Shown: positions 1 to 10,339, numbered from the stretch's first letter. The stretch: 64,000 bases of DNA from Rachicladosporium sp. CCFEE 5018 (GCA_002077045.2 KZ111149.1:802203-866202), one strand, 5' to 3'. Translations and numbers: made by a program. Notes: generated from the sequence alone by a model not told the origin.

Positions 1-2
1 AC

Positions 3-632
3 CTTGAGCTTCGTGCGCAATTGAATCCCATACGTGGATGGCGGCTACCACCTGCGCTGAGAACCCTACACATCGACCAGGGCAATGCAAAGCGTTCGGT
101 TCTCTTCGAGGTTGCCATCGCAGACCCTGAGTGTTGGCCGACGCCACAGCTGGAGGTGCTCATTCTGAAGGGAATGCAAGGGGCGTACTTGCCGAATTGC
201 CTTCAGTGGCTGGATAATATCAACAGCGTTGAGAGCCCAGTGCATCTAAATACGCTATTTGTCACAGGTTGCGCTCTCCGGCAGCCCAGCGACGCCGAGA
301 CGGCCGCGCAAGTTGTCAGGGTAGCGCTGAAACACCCACGCCTGGGCTCGTTGACACACTTGAGTTTCGAAGAGTGCAGCTTCTGCGATGACACCGTCAT
401 CGGCGTCATTGCTGACACACTGCCGAAGTTGCAGATCTTGAACGTGAGCAAGACAGATATCACGGGCGTCGGCGTGAAACTTCTTGTGCAACGCGGATCT
501 CTCAAGGAACTCATTGTGAACGACTGCCGCAACCTTGGCCATGATGCTGTCGTATGGGCCAGAAGCCAGGGAGTGAAAGTTGAATGTAGCAGCTCAGATG
601 TCTCTGGCATGGGCAAAAAGGTGCGATATTGA
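3..632 (+). CDS. Leucine-rich-repeat protein, 3' end only
   Basis: This is the C-terminal part of a protein whose reading frame is already open at the first bases of the window, so the true start lies upstream; no ATG is needed in the visible part. About 209 residues are seen. Spaced Leu motifs such as LEVLILKGM, LTHLSFEEC, LQILNVSKT and LKELIVNDC recur at roughly 25-30 residue steps, which is the pattern of the LRR arrays that follow F-boxes in fungal F-box/LRR proteins. Such proteins usually select substrates for SCF ubiquitin ligases, but no F-box is in view, so that role is only inferred. The stop is the TGA at 630-632. It converges on the securin-like gene, with about 250 bases between the two 3' ends. 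Confidence 0.6.
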   Translation, partial: LELRAQLNPIRGWRLPPALRTLHIDQGNAKRSVLFEVAIADPECWPTPQLEVLILKGMQGAYLPNCLQWLDNINSVESPVHLNTLFVTGCALRQPSDAETAAQVVRVALKHPRLGSLTHLSFEECSFCDDTVIGVIADTLPKLQILNVSKTDITGVGVKLLVQRGSLKELIVNDCRNLGHDAVVWARSQGVKVECSSSDVSGMGKKVRY

Positions 633-879
633 AGCGCTAGAAACTGGAAGACCCCACGGTCGGAAAGGCAACTTTGATGGGGCGAGCACGATGATCGAGC
701 GGGCATGTTTTTGGAATGAGAAGCTCGTATGTGAAGCTGTAGACTAACGAGCCTAATGACCATCAAAATTGACTGCAGTGGGTATCTCCATGATCCAGTG
801 CGCCTCCGAAGGAATAACCGTCTGTGATGCACCGGTGCTGACAACGCCCACTCAACATGGCTTCAAAGTGCTCAGCAGC

Positions 880-2022
880 CTACAAGTCGACGGTAGGCAG
901 CTGGAAGTCCTGCAACGCCTCGTCCTCCTCCACATCTTCCAACTTGACTCCGCCGAATGCTTCGTCTTCATCTTCGTCACCCAGCCCAAGTCCAAGCAGC
1001 ATGTCCAGCGTTGTCCCGCCACCAAAAGGCATCTGTGCCGTGACCTGCTTAACCCCAACCTGCTCATGCACGCCACCCAATGGCTTCCTCGCAGCAGCAG
1101 ACACAACCCTCCCCTTCGAATATCCAAGGGTAGTATTCGACGCCACCTTCGCCACAGTATGTCGAGTATTACCAGGTGGAGCTGTCGGCTTCTTTGATGC
1201 TAGCATTGTCGGCATCCTCGCCTTCGCAGCCGCAGTCGGCGCCGCAAACCCCGGCACCCCATCCACCCTCGCTCCCAGCGCACCGGCCGCTTTCCTCGCA
1301 ACCATAGTCCCCGCTCCTCTCTCCCTAAGCGGATCCTTCTTCACCGGCACAGTCTTCGTCCTCACGACCACAGGACTCTCCTTCTTGACCCGCTCCGCCG
1401 CCTGCTTGCTCTCGAGTGCGCGTATCTGTTCGTCCAAATCACTCATCTCAGTGCTCTCCTCATCATCCTGTTTCGTAGGAAACAATCCATCCCACACCCC
1501 CCTCGTGAAATTCCTGCCTTCAAATTGCGGGTACGTGCGATCGTTTGGCCAGCAGTCTGTGGGGTGGTCTGGAAGGGGAGTGGGCTGGGGGGGCATGTAC
1601 TCGATTTCGCGCTCTTCGACATCATCGGAGGTGGTGGTGGCCTCGGCTTGCAGGACTTTCACGCGTCCGCGGCGGAGGCGAGGGGAGGTCGGATGGAGGG
1701 AGGGTGTTGGAGCTTGGGCTGGCGCGGGCCCTGGGGTGCGGAAGGCGGTCGCTTTGATGTTTGTTGTTTTGTTGCCGAGGGGGGCGCGTGTTCGAGGGCC
1801 GGCTGGGGTGAGGAAGGCTTCGGATTGAGCTTTGCCTTCGCCATTGGTCTTGCCGGGGTTGAATATGACGTTCTCGTTATTCGAGGGTTTCTTGAAGGGC
1901 GTTTTGGGCACTTTGTTGCCGGGGGTCTTTGGCGCGGAGGCTTTCAGGCCTTCGTTCTTGGCCGCGGTGGCGGCTTGCTGTTTGTAGACTGCATTCTCCT
2001 GGTTCGCTCGGGTGGCGAACAT
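880..2022 (-). CDS. Securin-like protein (putative APC/C substrate)
   Basis: Single-exon gene, 380 residues, with an ATG at 2022. The N-terminal half is basic, Pro/Thr-rich and disordered, with several TP sites (KTPGNKVPKTPFKKP) of the kind cyclin-dependent kinases use. RAPLGNKTTN at about residues 79-88 is an RxxL destruction-box-like motif similar to the RAPLG motif of fission yeast securin Cut2. The middle has a well-formed block (EYMPPQPTPLP, then TYPQFEGRNFTRGVWDGLF), and the C-terminus is acidic (LEDVEEDEALQDF). A short D-box N-terminus followed by an acidic C-terminus is the securin layout; securins hold separase inactive until anaphase. No clear KEN box is seen, and these proteins diverge fast, so the name is tentative. 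It is divergent to tropomyosin, 291 bases away. Confidence 0.45.
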   Translation of the reverse strand: MFATRANQENAVYKQQAATAAKNEGLKASAPKTPGNKVPKTPFKKPSNNENVIFNPGKTNGEGKAQSEAFLTPAGPRTRAPLGNKTTNIKATAFRTPGPAPAQAPTPSLHPTSPRLRRGRVKVLQAEATTTSDDVEEREIEYMPPQPTPLPDHPTDCWPNDRTYPQFEGRNFTRGVWDGLFPTKQDDEESTEMSDLDEQIRALESKQAAERVKKESPVVVRTKTVPVKKDPLRERGAGTMVARKAAGALGARVDGVPGFAAPTAAAKARMPTMLASKKPTAPPGNTRHTVAKVASNTTLGYSKGRVVSAAARKPLGGVHEQVGVKQVTAQMPFGGGTTLDMLLGLGLGDEDEDEAFGGVKLEDVEEDEALQDFQLPTVDL

Positions 2023-2313
2023 CGTCGCGGTGGTGTTGTCTACATTGATCGAGGCCGATGTATTAAGTTCGAGGTCAGTGTTTGCTCAGTGTTGACGATT
2101 GTGGCCCGAGCTCGTCGTCAGGTCTGTCCCTGCAGCGCGAGCGTGGGGCAACTAAAGTCAGTCGCGGCCAACGTAAGACGGACAGGCTGCAAACATTGCA
2201 CTCATTCACTGATCATACCCTCAACCAAACCCGACCTCTCACATCGTATACCCTCCTCTATCAGACTCGTAACCGCAACACTCACTTGTACGCAATTCCA
2301 CAACACCGCAACC
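2023..2313. promoter_or_regulatory. Divergent promoter, securin-like / tropomyosin
   Basis: This is the 291-base space between the two divergent start codons. It must hold both core promoters. I see no clear TATA box or repeated motif in it. Confidence 0.4.
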
Positions 2314-3221
2314 ATGGACGCAATCAAGGCGGTACGCACACATACAGTCTCATCCCACCACACCATATTGACACCCAACACAGCGCATGAACGCCCTCCG
2401 CATCGAAGCCGACAACTCCGCCTCCAAAGTCGAAGAGCTGCAAGCCAAGAACCGCGCCCTGGAGCAAGAGAACCTGCAAAAAGAGCAAGAAATCACCTCG
2501 CTGCAGCACAAGAACTCGGTCCTCGAATCCGAAGTCGAGAAGTTGGAGACGAAGCACAGCGAGGCCAAGAGCGCTGTGGCGGAGAGCGCGCAGCACGGTA
2601 CGCAGAATGAGAGTTTGCAGCGGAGGGTGCAGTTGCTGGAGGAGGAGGGCGAGGAGAATGAGAAGAATTTGAGGGAGACGACTGAGAAGTATGTTCCTGT
2701 GACTGATTGATGGTGGGTGGGTGGAATGTGGGAGTAGTGCTGACGAGACGATTGTAGGTTGAGGCAGACCGACGTCAAGGCCGGCCACTACGAGCGCAAA
2801 GTGCAGGCCCTCGAGCAGGCTTCCGATCAGTGGGAGAAGAAGTACGAGGAGATGGCCAAGAAATACGCAGACACGAAGAAGGAGCTCGATGACTTTGTGG
2901 CTGAGATTGGTAATATCTGAGCTGTCTCTCCCATACGCAAAGCATCGGGATAGCATGGAGTTTTATGTCTGGGTTCTTTTGCACGGCAAGGCTTGCTGAC
3001 ATTGAGCCTTGTGCCTTTGTGTAGCTACTTACAATCCTACCGAAGCACCTGTCCTGGTCACAGCGCCTGTTGTCACTGTTGCGAAGCCGGCTGTTTCTGC
3101 TGCGAAGACTGCGGTCGCTTCTTCGTCTCCGATCCCGGTTCACGTGATCACGGACGCTGGGAAGGAAAAGGGGAAGAGTGCTGCGAAGCGCGACTCGCGT
3201 TTGGGCTCTAGCAAGGGTTGA
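2314..3221 (+). CDS. Tropomyosin, with a possible alternative C-terminus
   Basis: Tropomyosin is the coiled-coil dimer that coats formin-made actin cables. Exons by splice signals: 2314-2331, 2384-2688 and 2758-2920 (TGA), giving 161 residues, the usual length for fungal tropomyosin (fission yeast Cdc8 is also 161). The protein starts MDAIKARMNALRIEAD and shows unbroken heptads, for example LQAKNRALEQENLQKEQEI. It ends with the family signature KKELDDFVAEIGNI. The first exon codes only six residues, so the gene is easily missed by ORF scanning. A second splice option is present: donor GTAATA at 2910, branch-like CTGAC, and acceptor TAG ending at 3024. It would replace the last three codons with an Ala/Val/Lys-rich tail ending at 3221 (223 residues). 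I am sure of the main form; the long form is a prediction. Confidence 0.9.
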
Positions 3222-3401
3222 GCTGATTTTGGCGAAGGCCTGGCATCATTCGATCATGGTCGCAGAGGGTGGTTGGGCAGCATGCAGCATCCTTCGACAC
3301 CTAGCATCCCTTATCCCGACAGCATCCTAAACAACACCCTTGCAAATAGCACAATACCTCATTCAACGTTACGCGTCACTGTCTAAGGCTCTCGAACCCG
3401 A

Positions 3402-4109
3402 CTACTTCCTGTCACCCTTCTCGCCCTTCTCCCCCTTTCTCGCAGCTGCCTGCTTCGAATTTTTCGCCTTCTGCTTATTCCTCGTCTCCCGCCTCTCATG
3501 CTTACTCTCATACCGGAACTTCTTCTTCTTCGCCTTCGGCTTCCCATCATCAGGCTTCTCCTTCAACCAAGGCCGCTTTTTCCGCCGCTCCTCCAGCTCC
3601 TTCGCGTCCGTCTCGGCTTTGAGCTTGGCTTCTGCGGCTTTTCGTGCGGCGGAGGCGTCGAGCTCGTCGTCGGTGGGAGTGTCGTCCATGGCTGAGACGG
3701 TGACGGTGGTGTACTTGTCTTCGTCGACGTATTCTGATTCTTGGGCTGTGACGTCTTGGACTTCTACCTCTGCCTCGTCGGCCCCCGCATCGCTATTCTC
3801 TCCAGCTTCGCTCGCTGCCTTCTCGACATCTTCGTTCATCCTCTGTAGTTCTCTCTGGAATTCCGCGACATGCTGGCTCAAGTCCTCCTTCCTCTGCTCC
3901 CTGAGTTGCTTCCGTGCGAGCACTTTCTCCTCTTTGTCCTTCTTTTGCGCGAGCTCTCGTGCGCGATCTGCGCGGGCGACTTTGCGCTTGTGGAAACCTG
4001 TTAGGTAGTCCTGTCGTGCTGTGGGGTTGAAGAGGATTTCGGAGGGTTGTGAGGTTTTGGAGGGGTTTTTGGAGGACGAGAGCTTCTGCTTCTTTAGTGG
4101 TGGCGGCAT
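3402..4109 (-). CDS. RRP17: Ribosome biogenesis protein Rrp17/Nop25 family
   Basis: Rrp17 (Nop25) is a nucleolar 5'-3' exonuclease-type factor for 5' end processing of 5.8S/25S rRNA in the large-subunit precursor. The 235-residue protein starts MPPPLKKQKLSSSK; three upstream in-frame codons begin with TTG, so I place the start at the ATG ending at 4109. It has the family block ILFNPTARQDYLTGFHKRK near residues 25-45, followed by a long charged coiled coil (LREQRKEDLSQHVAEFQRE), an acidic centre, and a strongly basic C-terminal tail (KKKKFRYESKHERRETRNK) typical of nucleolar RNA-binding proteins. It is tail-to-tail with tropomyosin and divergent to BIG1. Confidence 0.85.
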   Translation of the reverse strand: MPPPLKKQKLSSSKNPSKTSQPSEILFNPTARQDYLTGFHKRKVARADRARELAQKKDKEEKVLARKQLREQRKEDLSQHVAEFQRELQRMNEDVEKAASEAGENSDAGADEAEVEVQDVTAQESEYVDEDKYTTVTVSAMDDTPTDDELDASAARKAAEAKLKAETDAKELEERRKKRPWLKEKPDDGKPKAKKKKFRYESKHERRETRNKQKAKNSKQAAARKGEKGEKGDRK

Positions 4110-4318
4110 TGTGGACAATGCTTGTGGATTGTGTTGCGTCGCTCGGGAATCGTCGAGAAGCTCGGCGGCGTGTGGTAGAAGTTATTCCGTGATGTCGAGG
4201 TCATAACTTTCTTGAACGGAGGGCGCGACACGCGAGTCATGGCGTAGGTGCACCTGTGGAACTACATCACCATCGACAGCAACACGGTCTCGTGCCCCGA
4301 TCAGCACACTCACCCAAC

Positions 4319-5381
4319 ATGTTGCTCAAATCACTAGGAGCGGTGTTCCTGGCCACCAGCGCCGCCAATGCCTTCCGAAACAGCTCTCCCTTCCTCCTCC
4401 TCTCGACGAACCCGTAAGTCGCCTCCAGGCGGCAAAAGCAAGCTATCCCATCCACCCACTAACAGCACCCCTAGGATCGAGAGCGCACCCCGAAGTCTCG
4501 AAATAGCCACCGAGCAAACTGTCACAGACCTGATCGCCTCCGCCACTTCGAAATGCTCCGCCACAACCTACTTCATCGTCTCCCAACCCGGCCTCACAAC
4601 CGCCGACCTGCGCGATAGCACAACACTACCAAATCTGCACGCCTGGACCGCGGCCGCAGAGCATGCGACGTCTATTGAAGTTGCGAACGTGATCGGCGAG
4701 CTGGACGTCAAGAGCTTGACGAAGAGGATCGCGAGGAGTTGCGATACGGGAGATGAGTTGATACTAGGCGACACGTTGTCGTACTCGAGTGGCGAGAAGG
4801 AGGTCCTACTCACTACCTTCCCGCCGCTGCCAGTGGATAAGAAATACCGAGTTGCTGCATTGAAGAAGCTTAGTACGATCTCTTCTCCTTCATGACTCAC
4901 AAATGCGTGGAGCTGACTGTGGTTATAGATACCCGCTTCGCTAGCTTAGTGTCGAAACTAGGGGAGAACTACGTTTTCATTCTGGCGTCGACGCCCGTGG
5001 AAGCAGCTGAGGCGCACGCGCACATGTACGAGATGGACGAGCCGTACCCGACAGCCATGCATCAGGATCTCAAGCGCGGACTTGAGCTTGAGAGGCGCGC
5101 GAAGGGGAATCGCAGTAGTGCCGATCATATGCAGGATGGGCTGCCTTTGTTTGAGAAGTACAAGTTCTTGTCGCCTGGTAAGTTATATTGTTCTCTCCTG
5201 ATCATGCCATTGGTAGCGAGCTGACGAGAATGCAGGCATCTTCATGAGCTTAACGGTCAGCTTGTTGCTAGTCATCATTCTGTGGGTGGGCGTGTCGGCT
5301 ATTGCAGGGCTGGAGGTGTCGTATGCGGCTTTCAGCAAGGAGATGGGGCCGGCGGCGCAGAACAAGGGAAAGCAGCAATGA
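4319..5381 (+). CDS. BIG1: ER membrane protein BIG1 family
   Basis: BIG1-family proteins are type I ER membrane proteins needed for cell wall beta-1,6-glucan content and related to V-ATPase assembly factors. Four exons: 4319-4413, 4475-4872, 4929-5177 and 5236-5381, all with GT/AG ends, giving 295 residues. The first 20 residues (MLLKSLGAVFLATSAANAF) form a signal peptide. A lumenal domain follows. The C-terminal exon encodes one membrane segment (FMSLTVSLLLVIILWVGVSA) and then the family signature GLEVSYAAFSKEMGPAAQ before a short basic tail ending KGKQQ. The match of the last exon to the BIG1 C-terminal domain is clear; the central region is less conserved. It is divergent to RRP17, about 210 bases away. 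Confidence 0.85.
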
Positions 5382-5941
5382 GAAATCCGAGGTGTTGCAT
5401 TTAGCTATGAGAGGGTGTCCTTGCCATGTAGCGGGCGTTCAGGTGACAGATGCGTCATGTGTAGATACGGTCAGGTTGAGGAGCAGCGTTGTACTTTCGC
5501 TATGTACGATCCTCATTGACAGGAATCGCTCTACGATCGCCTTCTGGATCCGTCGATACCATGCTTCCAAGCGTCGCCTCTCACTAAGACTTTACACGAC
5601 TGAACCCATCTACGCCACCTCCTTTCGCACACTCTGTCCTGGTACCAGATCATCGTACAGCGCTAGACAAAAGCTCTGCATGACTAGCGCCTCCGCGGGA
5701 CCTTCGTCTCGCTGCATCAGGACTGGTAGTCAGCTCACCGCGATCTCGCGCGCGCGTCGTACCTTCATCGAACGAGATACAGGCTTCTCCCATGCACGTG
5801 ACCGAAGCTCGAGAATGCTTGTCGACGCAGCTCAGGCACCATCCTAATAGCGAGCTCTCGTTGTCCCACACATGCACCGCCCATCGACGGACGTGGGGAG
5901 GAGCACATTCCCTGGGCATATTCAGAGGTTACGTATGGTTT
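5382..5941. other. Intergenic, convergent 3' ends
   Basis: About 560 bases lie between the 3' end of BIG1 and the 3' end of the small gene on the minus strand. It should contain both terminator regions. Open frames here are short and lack coding-like character. Confidence 0.4.
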
Positions 5942-6360
5942 TCATGTTTTCGTGAGATGTCGTAGCTCAGTCTCTAGGCTCCCGATCTCAGCTTCCTCGG
6001 ACACGTCAGCCTCACAGCTTGATCCACCAAGGTTAGGTGCACCTTACCATTCGTCTCCTGGACGGTCTCCAGACTCTCTAGTTTTAGCCAGCTCCAGTAT
6101 ATGACTTCGTAAGTGGCGACTGCGATGAGGAAAGACTTGAAGATAGGGCGGCCATTGTTCTTGTAGAAGTCGCGCTGGAAGTAGACTTAGCAATGCCGTA
6201 GACGGGAGATGTGTTGAACGGGGCCTCTTACATGAGGATTCGGCTTCGGGGCTTTTGGAGGCTGGTAGGAGGATGTTGACTGCGATCTAATGGTCATTCG
6301 ACCAGCTATGAATCTACGCAGCGGTGTGCGTCCAGTCATGAGACGTGTTGCGGGTAACAT
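5942..6360 (-). CDS. Small single-TM, probably mitochondrial protein (three exons)
   Basis: Not visible as one open frame; I built it from splice signals. Exons on the minus strand are 6232-6360, 6048-6174 and 5942-5991; introns of 57 and 56 nt have donors GTAAGA and GTAAGG and acceptors CAG and AAG. The joined frame gives 101 residues with no stop. Residues 1-28 (MLPATRLMTGRTPLRRFIAG and on) are Arg-rich with no acidic residue, like a mitochondrial presequence. Then come a Pro-rich linker, HRDFYKNNGRPIFKSF, a membrane segment (FLIAVATYEVIYWSWLKL), and an acidic coiled tail ending ETELRHLTKT. The layout resembles small fungal inner-membrane proteins. I cannot name a family with certainty. The second acceptor choice (GAGGAAG) is the weakest part of the model. 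Confidence 0.65.
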
Positions 6361-6562
6361 GATTTTCTGTCCTCTGAGAGTATATGTCAAGGTCGTAGTT
6401 GCCGTCGAGTTGGTGCAATACTAGTATTGACGCTTGGACCAGCACCTTCCCGTTCATGATTCGCGACAACCCACCTCGATGATCTCTCCGCCATTTGACG
6501 CGTAATAACGAGCACACTGCCCGCATCGCGAATTACATGACTGCGATAACGGACAGCTCGCA

Positions 6563-8838
6563 ATGAATCCGCAACAGCAGCAACAGGCTTGTAAGTGATC
6601 GAGCAACTCAGTGCACGCCTCACCACAGCTAGAGCTGACACGTGAACAGACGCGCAGTACGGCCAAGCGAACGCTGCAGCATACTCAGCCTACCCATTCG
6701 GCCAGCACGGCCAGGGTCCCTACGGTAGTGGTCTCCCATACCCTGTACCGGGACAGCAGCAATCGCAGCAGCCATACTACCCACACACGACTAATCCACA
6801 GCAACGACCATCGCAACAGAGCATACCCGGTGCTCGTCAATCGCAATCGCAGTACCCAGCACCGCCAGCTGCATCAACATCGACGCGTCAGGATGATCAT
6901 GAAGCAGCAGGAGCTCTGGCATCGCCAGACAATGGCCCAGGAGCACCGCTGCCTGGACCGGAATCGCCGTCGATGCTGCAGTACGACGATGAAGTGAGGG
7001 ATGCTCTAGATGGCCAAGATCAGGACAATGATCAACAGCAGGATGAAGATGATCACGATGATGACGACGAGAACGCACAACGGGATGACAGTGGTCAACC
7101 GGTGTTCCATCTGCCACCGCCTCCTGAAGCTACATACCCGACTTACCAAGACCTTGAGGAAGCCATTCATTCCTGGTCGAAAGAACATGGCTATGAGCTC
7201 GTAAGACGCGCAAGCAAGAAGAACGCCAAAGGTGTATTGTACAAGCGATACTATCATTGCAGTAAGCATGGCAAAGTCGCCAACACTGGCAAGCTCACAG
7301 ACGAAACGAGGATCCGCCACAACCGCAAGAGCCAGCGGATGAACTGCCCGATGAGCTTAGCTGTCGTTGCTACAGATCCAGCAGCACCTCAAGGGGAGTG
7401 GCAAGTGAGGCATCGCAAGACGCATCACAACCATGGACCGATGGACGCTTTGTCGCTTGCTGGTCATCGTCGAAGGGCTAGGCAGGGAGGCGTAGAGCAA
7501 GCTGTTGATGGTCTGTTTGCAATCGGCACACCCACTGCTCAGGTGCTGCAGTTCTTGCAACGCACGAATCCGAACGGTCTTTTCACTCGGACTGATGTGG
7601 CGAATATGAAGCTCAAGTACAAGAAATTCGGGACTTGCCTTGAGCGAAAGGAGCCAACAATCATCGGACCCGGCCAGCGATCCTGCAATCAGTGCAAGGC
7701 AAAGAAGATGCGATGTGATGCGACGCGACCAACGTGCAGCACATGTGTCGGCCTCAATCTCGAGTGCGTGTATAATTACGAGGGTGATCGATCGGTGCAG
7801 AGATTGATTTCTCTCGATACCGAGCAGCAGAGTGAGATCCTCAATTCTCACCCTCATATCCAAGGTGTGCCTCAGGAAGAGCTCGCTCAGACTACTCCAA
7901 TACGGCATCGCCCTAATGGAGTCTCCGTGTTTCAGCAGAACGCGCAACGTGCTGAGGAGATTCTGGCCAACCTACAGGCCTTTCAGACACAGCATATTAC
8001 TGTGGCCAAATTGGACCTGCAGAGCTCATCCGTGGAGGTGCTGGCAGCAAGCTCATGTGGCAGTGGCGACTCCTACAAGATCGTGCCCACCCTGCACTCC
8101 CCTGCCGACTGGCCCGCCTACCGCGATGCCATGAGCGAAGCAACAATGAAGGAGAACACCTACGAAGTCCTCCTCGCGGCCAAGATCGAACCCGCAGCCC
8201 CACCCGCAGACTGCCCCGTCGAGCAGTGGAATGAATACATCAAGCAACTCGCCATCTTCAACCGCCGCAACACAGCGCTCACTGGCGCTCTCTGGGGCAC
8301 TCTCTCGCCAGCCTTCCGCCGCATAGTCCAGCACCTCAAGCTAGCCTCAGAGATCTGGGCGGTGCTAGAAGAGTCCTGCCTCCCCCGCGGCAGCGACCAG
8401 GGCTACAAAGCCTATCTCGAACTCCACAGCGTCTCGCATGCCAACAGCCGCGACCTCAAAGACTACATCGTTCGCCTCGAAACAGCTTTCATCTCTTTCA
8501 ATCGCCTCTCGCACACCTGGCGCGCAGCAGAGTCCCACGTCCCTCCGCGAGGCACACCCACGGCTACAAGCACAGGCAACACGATCAATGCTTCCAATCC
8601 TTTCACTGCCCTAGGCTCGAAGCATCCGAGGAGTATGCTCCCGCCTGCTGCACCTGTGTTTAGTGAGGACATGCTGTGCTTCCTGTTCATGAAGAATCTG
8701 GGGCCGGAGTTCAAGCGGTGGAGCGAAAGTCTGTGTGCTACTAATAATGTTGCGGGTTTTGGGACGGGCCCGAGACTGGGGTATGTGGATTTGACGAAAC
8801 GGGCGGCGGAGTGGGAGATACAGCAGAGGAGGGGCTGA
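6563..8838 (+). CDS. FAR1-type / Zn2Cys6 / gag-like fusion protein
   Basis: Two exons (6563-6590 and 6650-8838; donor GTAAGT, branch CTGAC, acceptor CAG) encode 738 residues. Residues 1-150 are Gln/Pro-rich, then Asp-rich (a likely activation or low-complexity region). Residues 172-271 form a FAR1/WRKY-GCM1-type zinc domain, the DNA-binding fold of Mutator-like transposases: C-X28-C-X26-H-X-H ending HHNH. Residues 355-382 are a perfect fungal Zn2Cys6 cluster (CX2CX6CX6CX2CX6C, CNQCKAKKMRCD...). Residues 497-735 look like a copia-type gag/UBN2 domain (YIKQLAIFNRRNTALTGALW, then LASEIWAVLEESC). There is no zinc knuckle, protease, integrase or transposase DDE core, so it is not an intact element; it reads as a host regulator assembled from transposon-type and host domains. 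The reading frame is undamaged over 2.2 kb. Domain names rest on motif recognition only. It has no second copy in the window. Confidence 0.75.
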
Positions 8839-9263
8839 CTGGCAACTTATGTTGCGTGAGAGTAATCTTTGGGCCCTACCTATTTGGTGGGCAACTTTTG
8901 GACCATGGGCGTCTCTTGCGTCCGAGCCGTTGGGCTGCGGGCGATGACGTGCAGCTTTGGCACCTTGCGGACATCCTGCACTGCCACTGGTACTATCTTT
9001 GTGTGAAATCTTGACGACTATGGCCTCTCACATAAATCACCAACCAGCATCACGTGCACACCACCTCGGAGCAGCGGCCTTGGTCTCCCCGAGCCGAGGC
9101 CTTCGCTCTGACGTACCCGAGCAAGCTGGGCAAGCTCCAATGCACGAAATACAAAGTAGAAAGCCAAAGCAGCCACCAGCATCGCGTGTGGTACTTCTCG
9201 CGCGTTTATCGCGCCGCTCTTCCCTCCTCTACCCTATAAAGCTCACGGTCTCTACCGCCCAAC
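8839..9263. promoter_or_regulatory. Promoter of the carnitine carrier gene
   Basis: 425 bases without a gene. CTATAAAG at 9233-9240, about 25 bases before the ATG, resembles a TATA box. Nothing else stands out. Confidence 0.4.
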
Positions 9264-10339
9264 ATGTCCTCTTCCTCCTCCTCCTCCCTCCCCCCGGTCA
9301 TCGCCGACAACCTCCCCTCCCTCCCCTCCCCGAGCGAAGTCAAAGAAGAAGTCGCCGTCGCCACGAAGAAGTCCCTCTCATCTCTCCGCGACTTCGCAGC
9401 CGGCGGCGTCGGAGGGATTTTTGCCGTACTAGTGGGACATCCTTTTGATTTGGTGAAGGTGCGCTTACAGACTGCGGATAAGGGGGTTTATACGGGGGCT
9501 ATGGATGTTGTGAGACGGACTGTGGCTAGGGAGGGGATGGTGAAGGGGTTGTATGCGGGGGTTAGTGCGCCGTTGGTGGGTGTTACGCCGATGTGTGAGT
9601 CTCTTCTGGACGTGGGAAATGGGTGGGTGAGGGGGAAGTGTGACATTGGACAGGAAGCTGACAACGGAGTACAGTCGCGGTATCGTTCTGGGGTTACGGA
9701 GTGGGCAAGCAGTTGGTTGAGAGCAACAGCACAGTGGTGAACGGGCAGCTGTCAGTGGCACAAATTTCGACAGCTGGGTTCTTCTCAGCAATACCACAGA
9801 CTCTCATCACAGCGCCCTTCGAACGCGTCAAAGTGCTACTACAAATACAAGGCCAAAAAGAGCTCAAGCCCGGCGAGAAGCCTCGATACGCCGGTGGCAC
9901 AGACGTAGTCAAACAACTCTACAAGGAAGGCGGCATCAAATCCGTCTACCGCGGCAGCCTCATGACCCTCGCCCGCGACGGCCCCGGCTCAGCAGCCTAC
10001 TTCGCAACCTACGAAGTCATAAAACGGCGTCTCACGCCCGCAAACCCCGACGGCACACCCGGCAAGCTCAGTCTCCCTGCCGTCATGGCTGCTGGAGGAG
10101 CAGCAGGCGTGGCCATGTGGATCCCGGTGTTTCCTGTGGATACTGTGAAGAGTCGGCTGCAAAGCGCTGAGGGGAATCCGACAATTGGAGGCACTGTGAG
10201 GATGTTGTATCGAAATGGGGGGTTGAAGGCTTTCTTTCCGGGGATGGGACCGGCTATGGCGAGGGCTGTGCCGGCTAATGCTGCGACTTTCTTGGGGGTG
10301 GAGTTGGCGCACAATGCTATGACGAAGATGTTGGGTTGA
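9264..10339 (+). CDS. CRC1: Mitochondrial carnitine/acylcarnitine carrier
   Basis: Member of the mitochondrial carrier family that exchanges acylcarnitine for carnitine across the inner membrane and so feeds acetyl and fatty-acyl units to mitochondria. Two exons, 9264-9594 and 9675-10339, give 331 residues. The three repeats are clear: PFDLVKVRLQTADKG (repeat 1), PFERVKVLLQIQGQ (repeat 2) and PVDTVKSRLQSAEGN (repeat 3), each with the PX(D/E)XX(K/R) signature. VAMWIPVFPVDTVKSRLQ and GVTPMFAVSFWGYGVGKQLV match the carnitine branch of the family rather than the ADP/ATP carriers. The N-terminus is a Ser/Pro-rich extension. The gene symbol follows the yeast name; in Aspergillus the equivalent is acuH. 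Confidence 0.92.

Noticed and set aside
1525..2610. Plus-strand 361-codon frame opposite the securin-like gene
   Set aside because: It is a GC-rich antisense shadow of the minus-strand gene and overlaps the tropomyosin start.
6563..8838. Reading the fusion gene as an intact LTR retrotransposon or Mutator-like element
   Set aside because: There is no terminal repeat, protease, reverse transcriptase, integrase or DDE transposase core, and the gene has a normal fungal intron and a Zn2Cys6 cluster.
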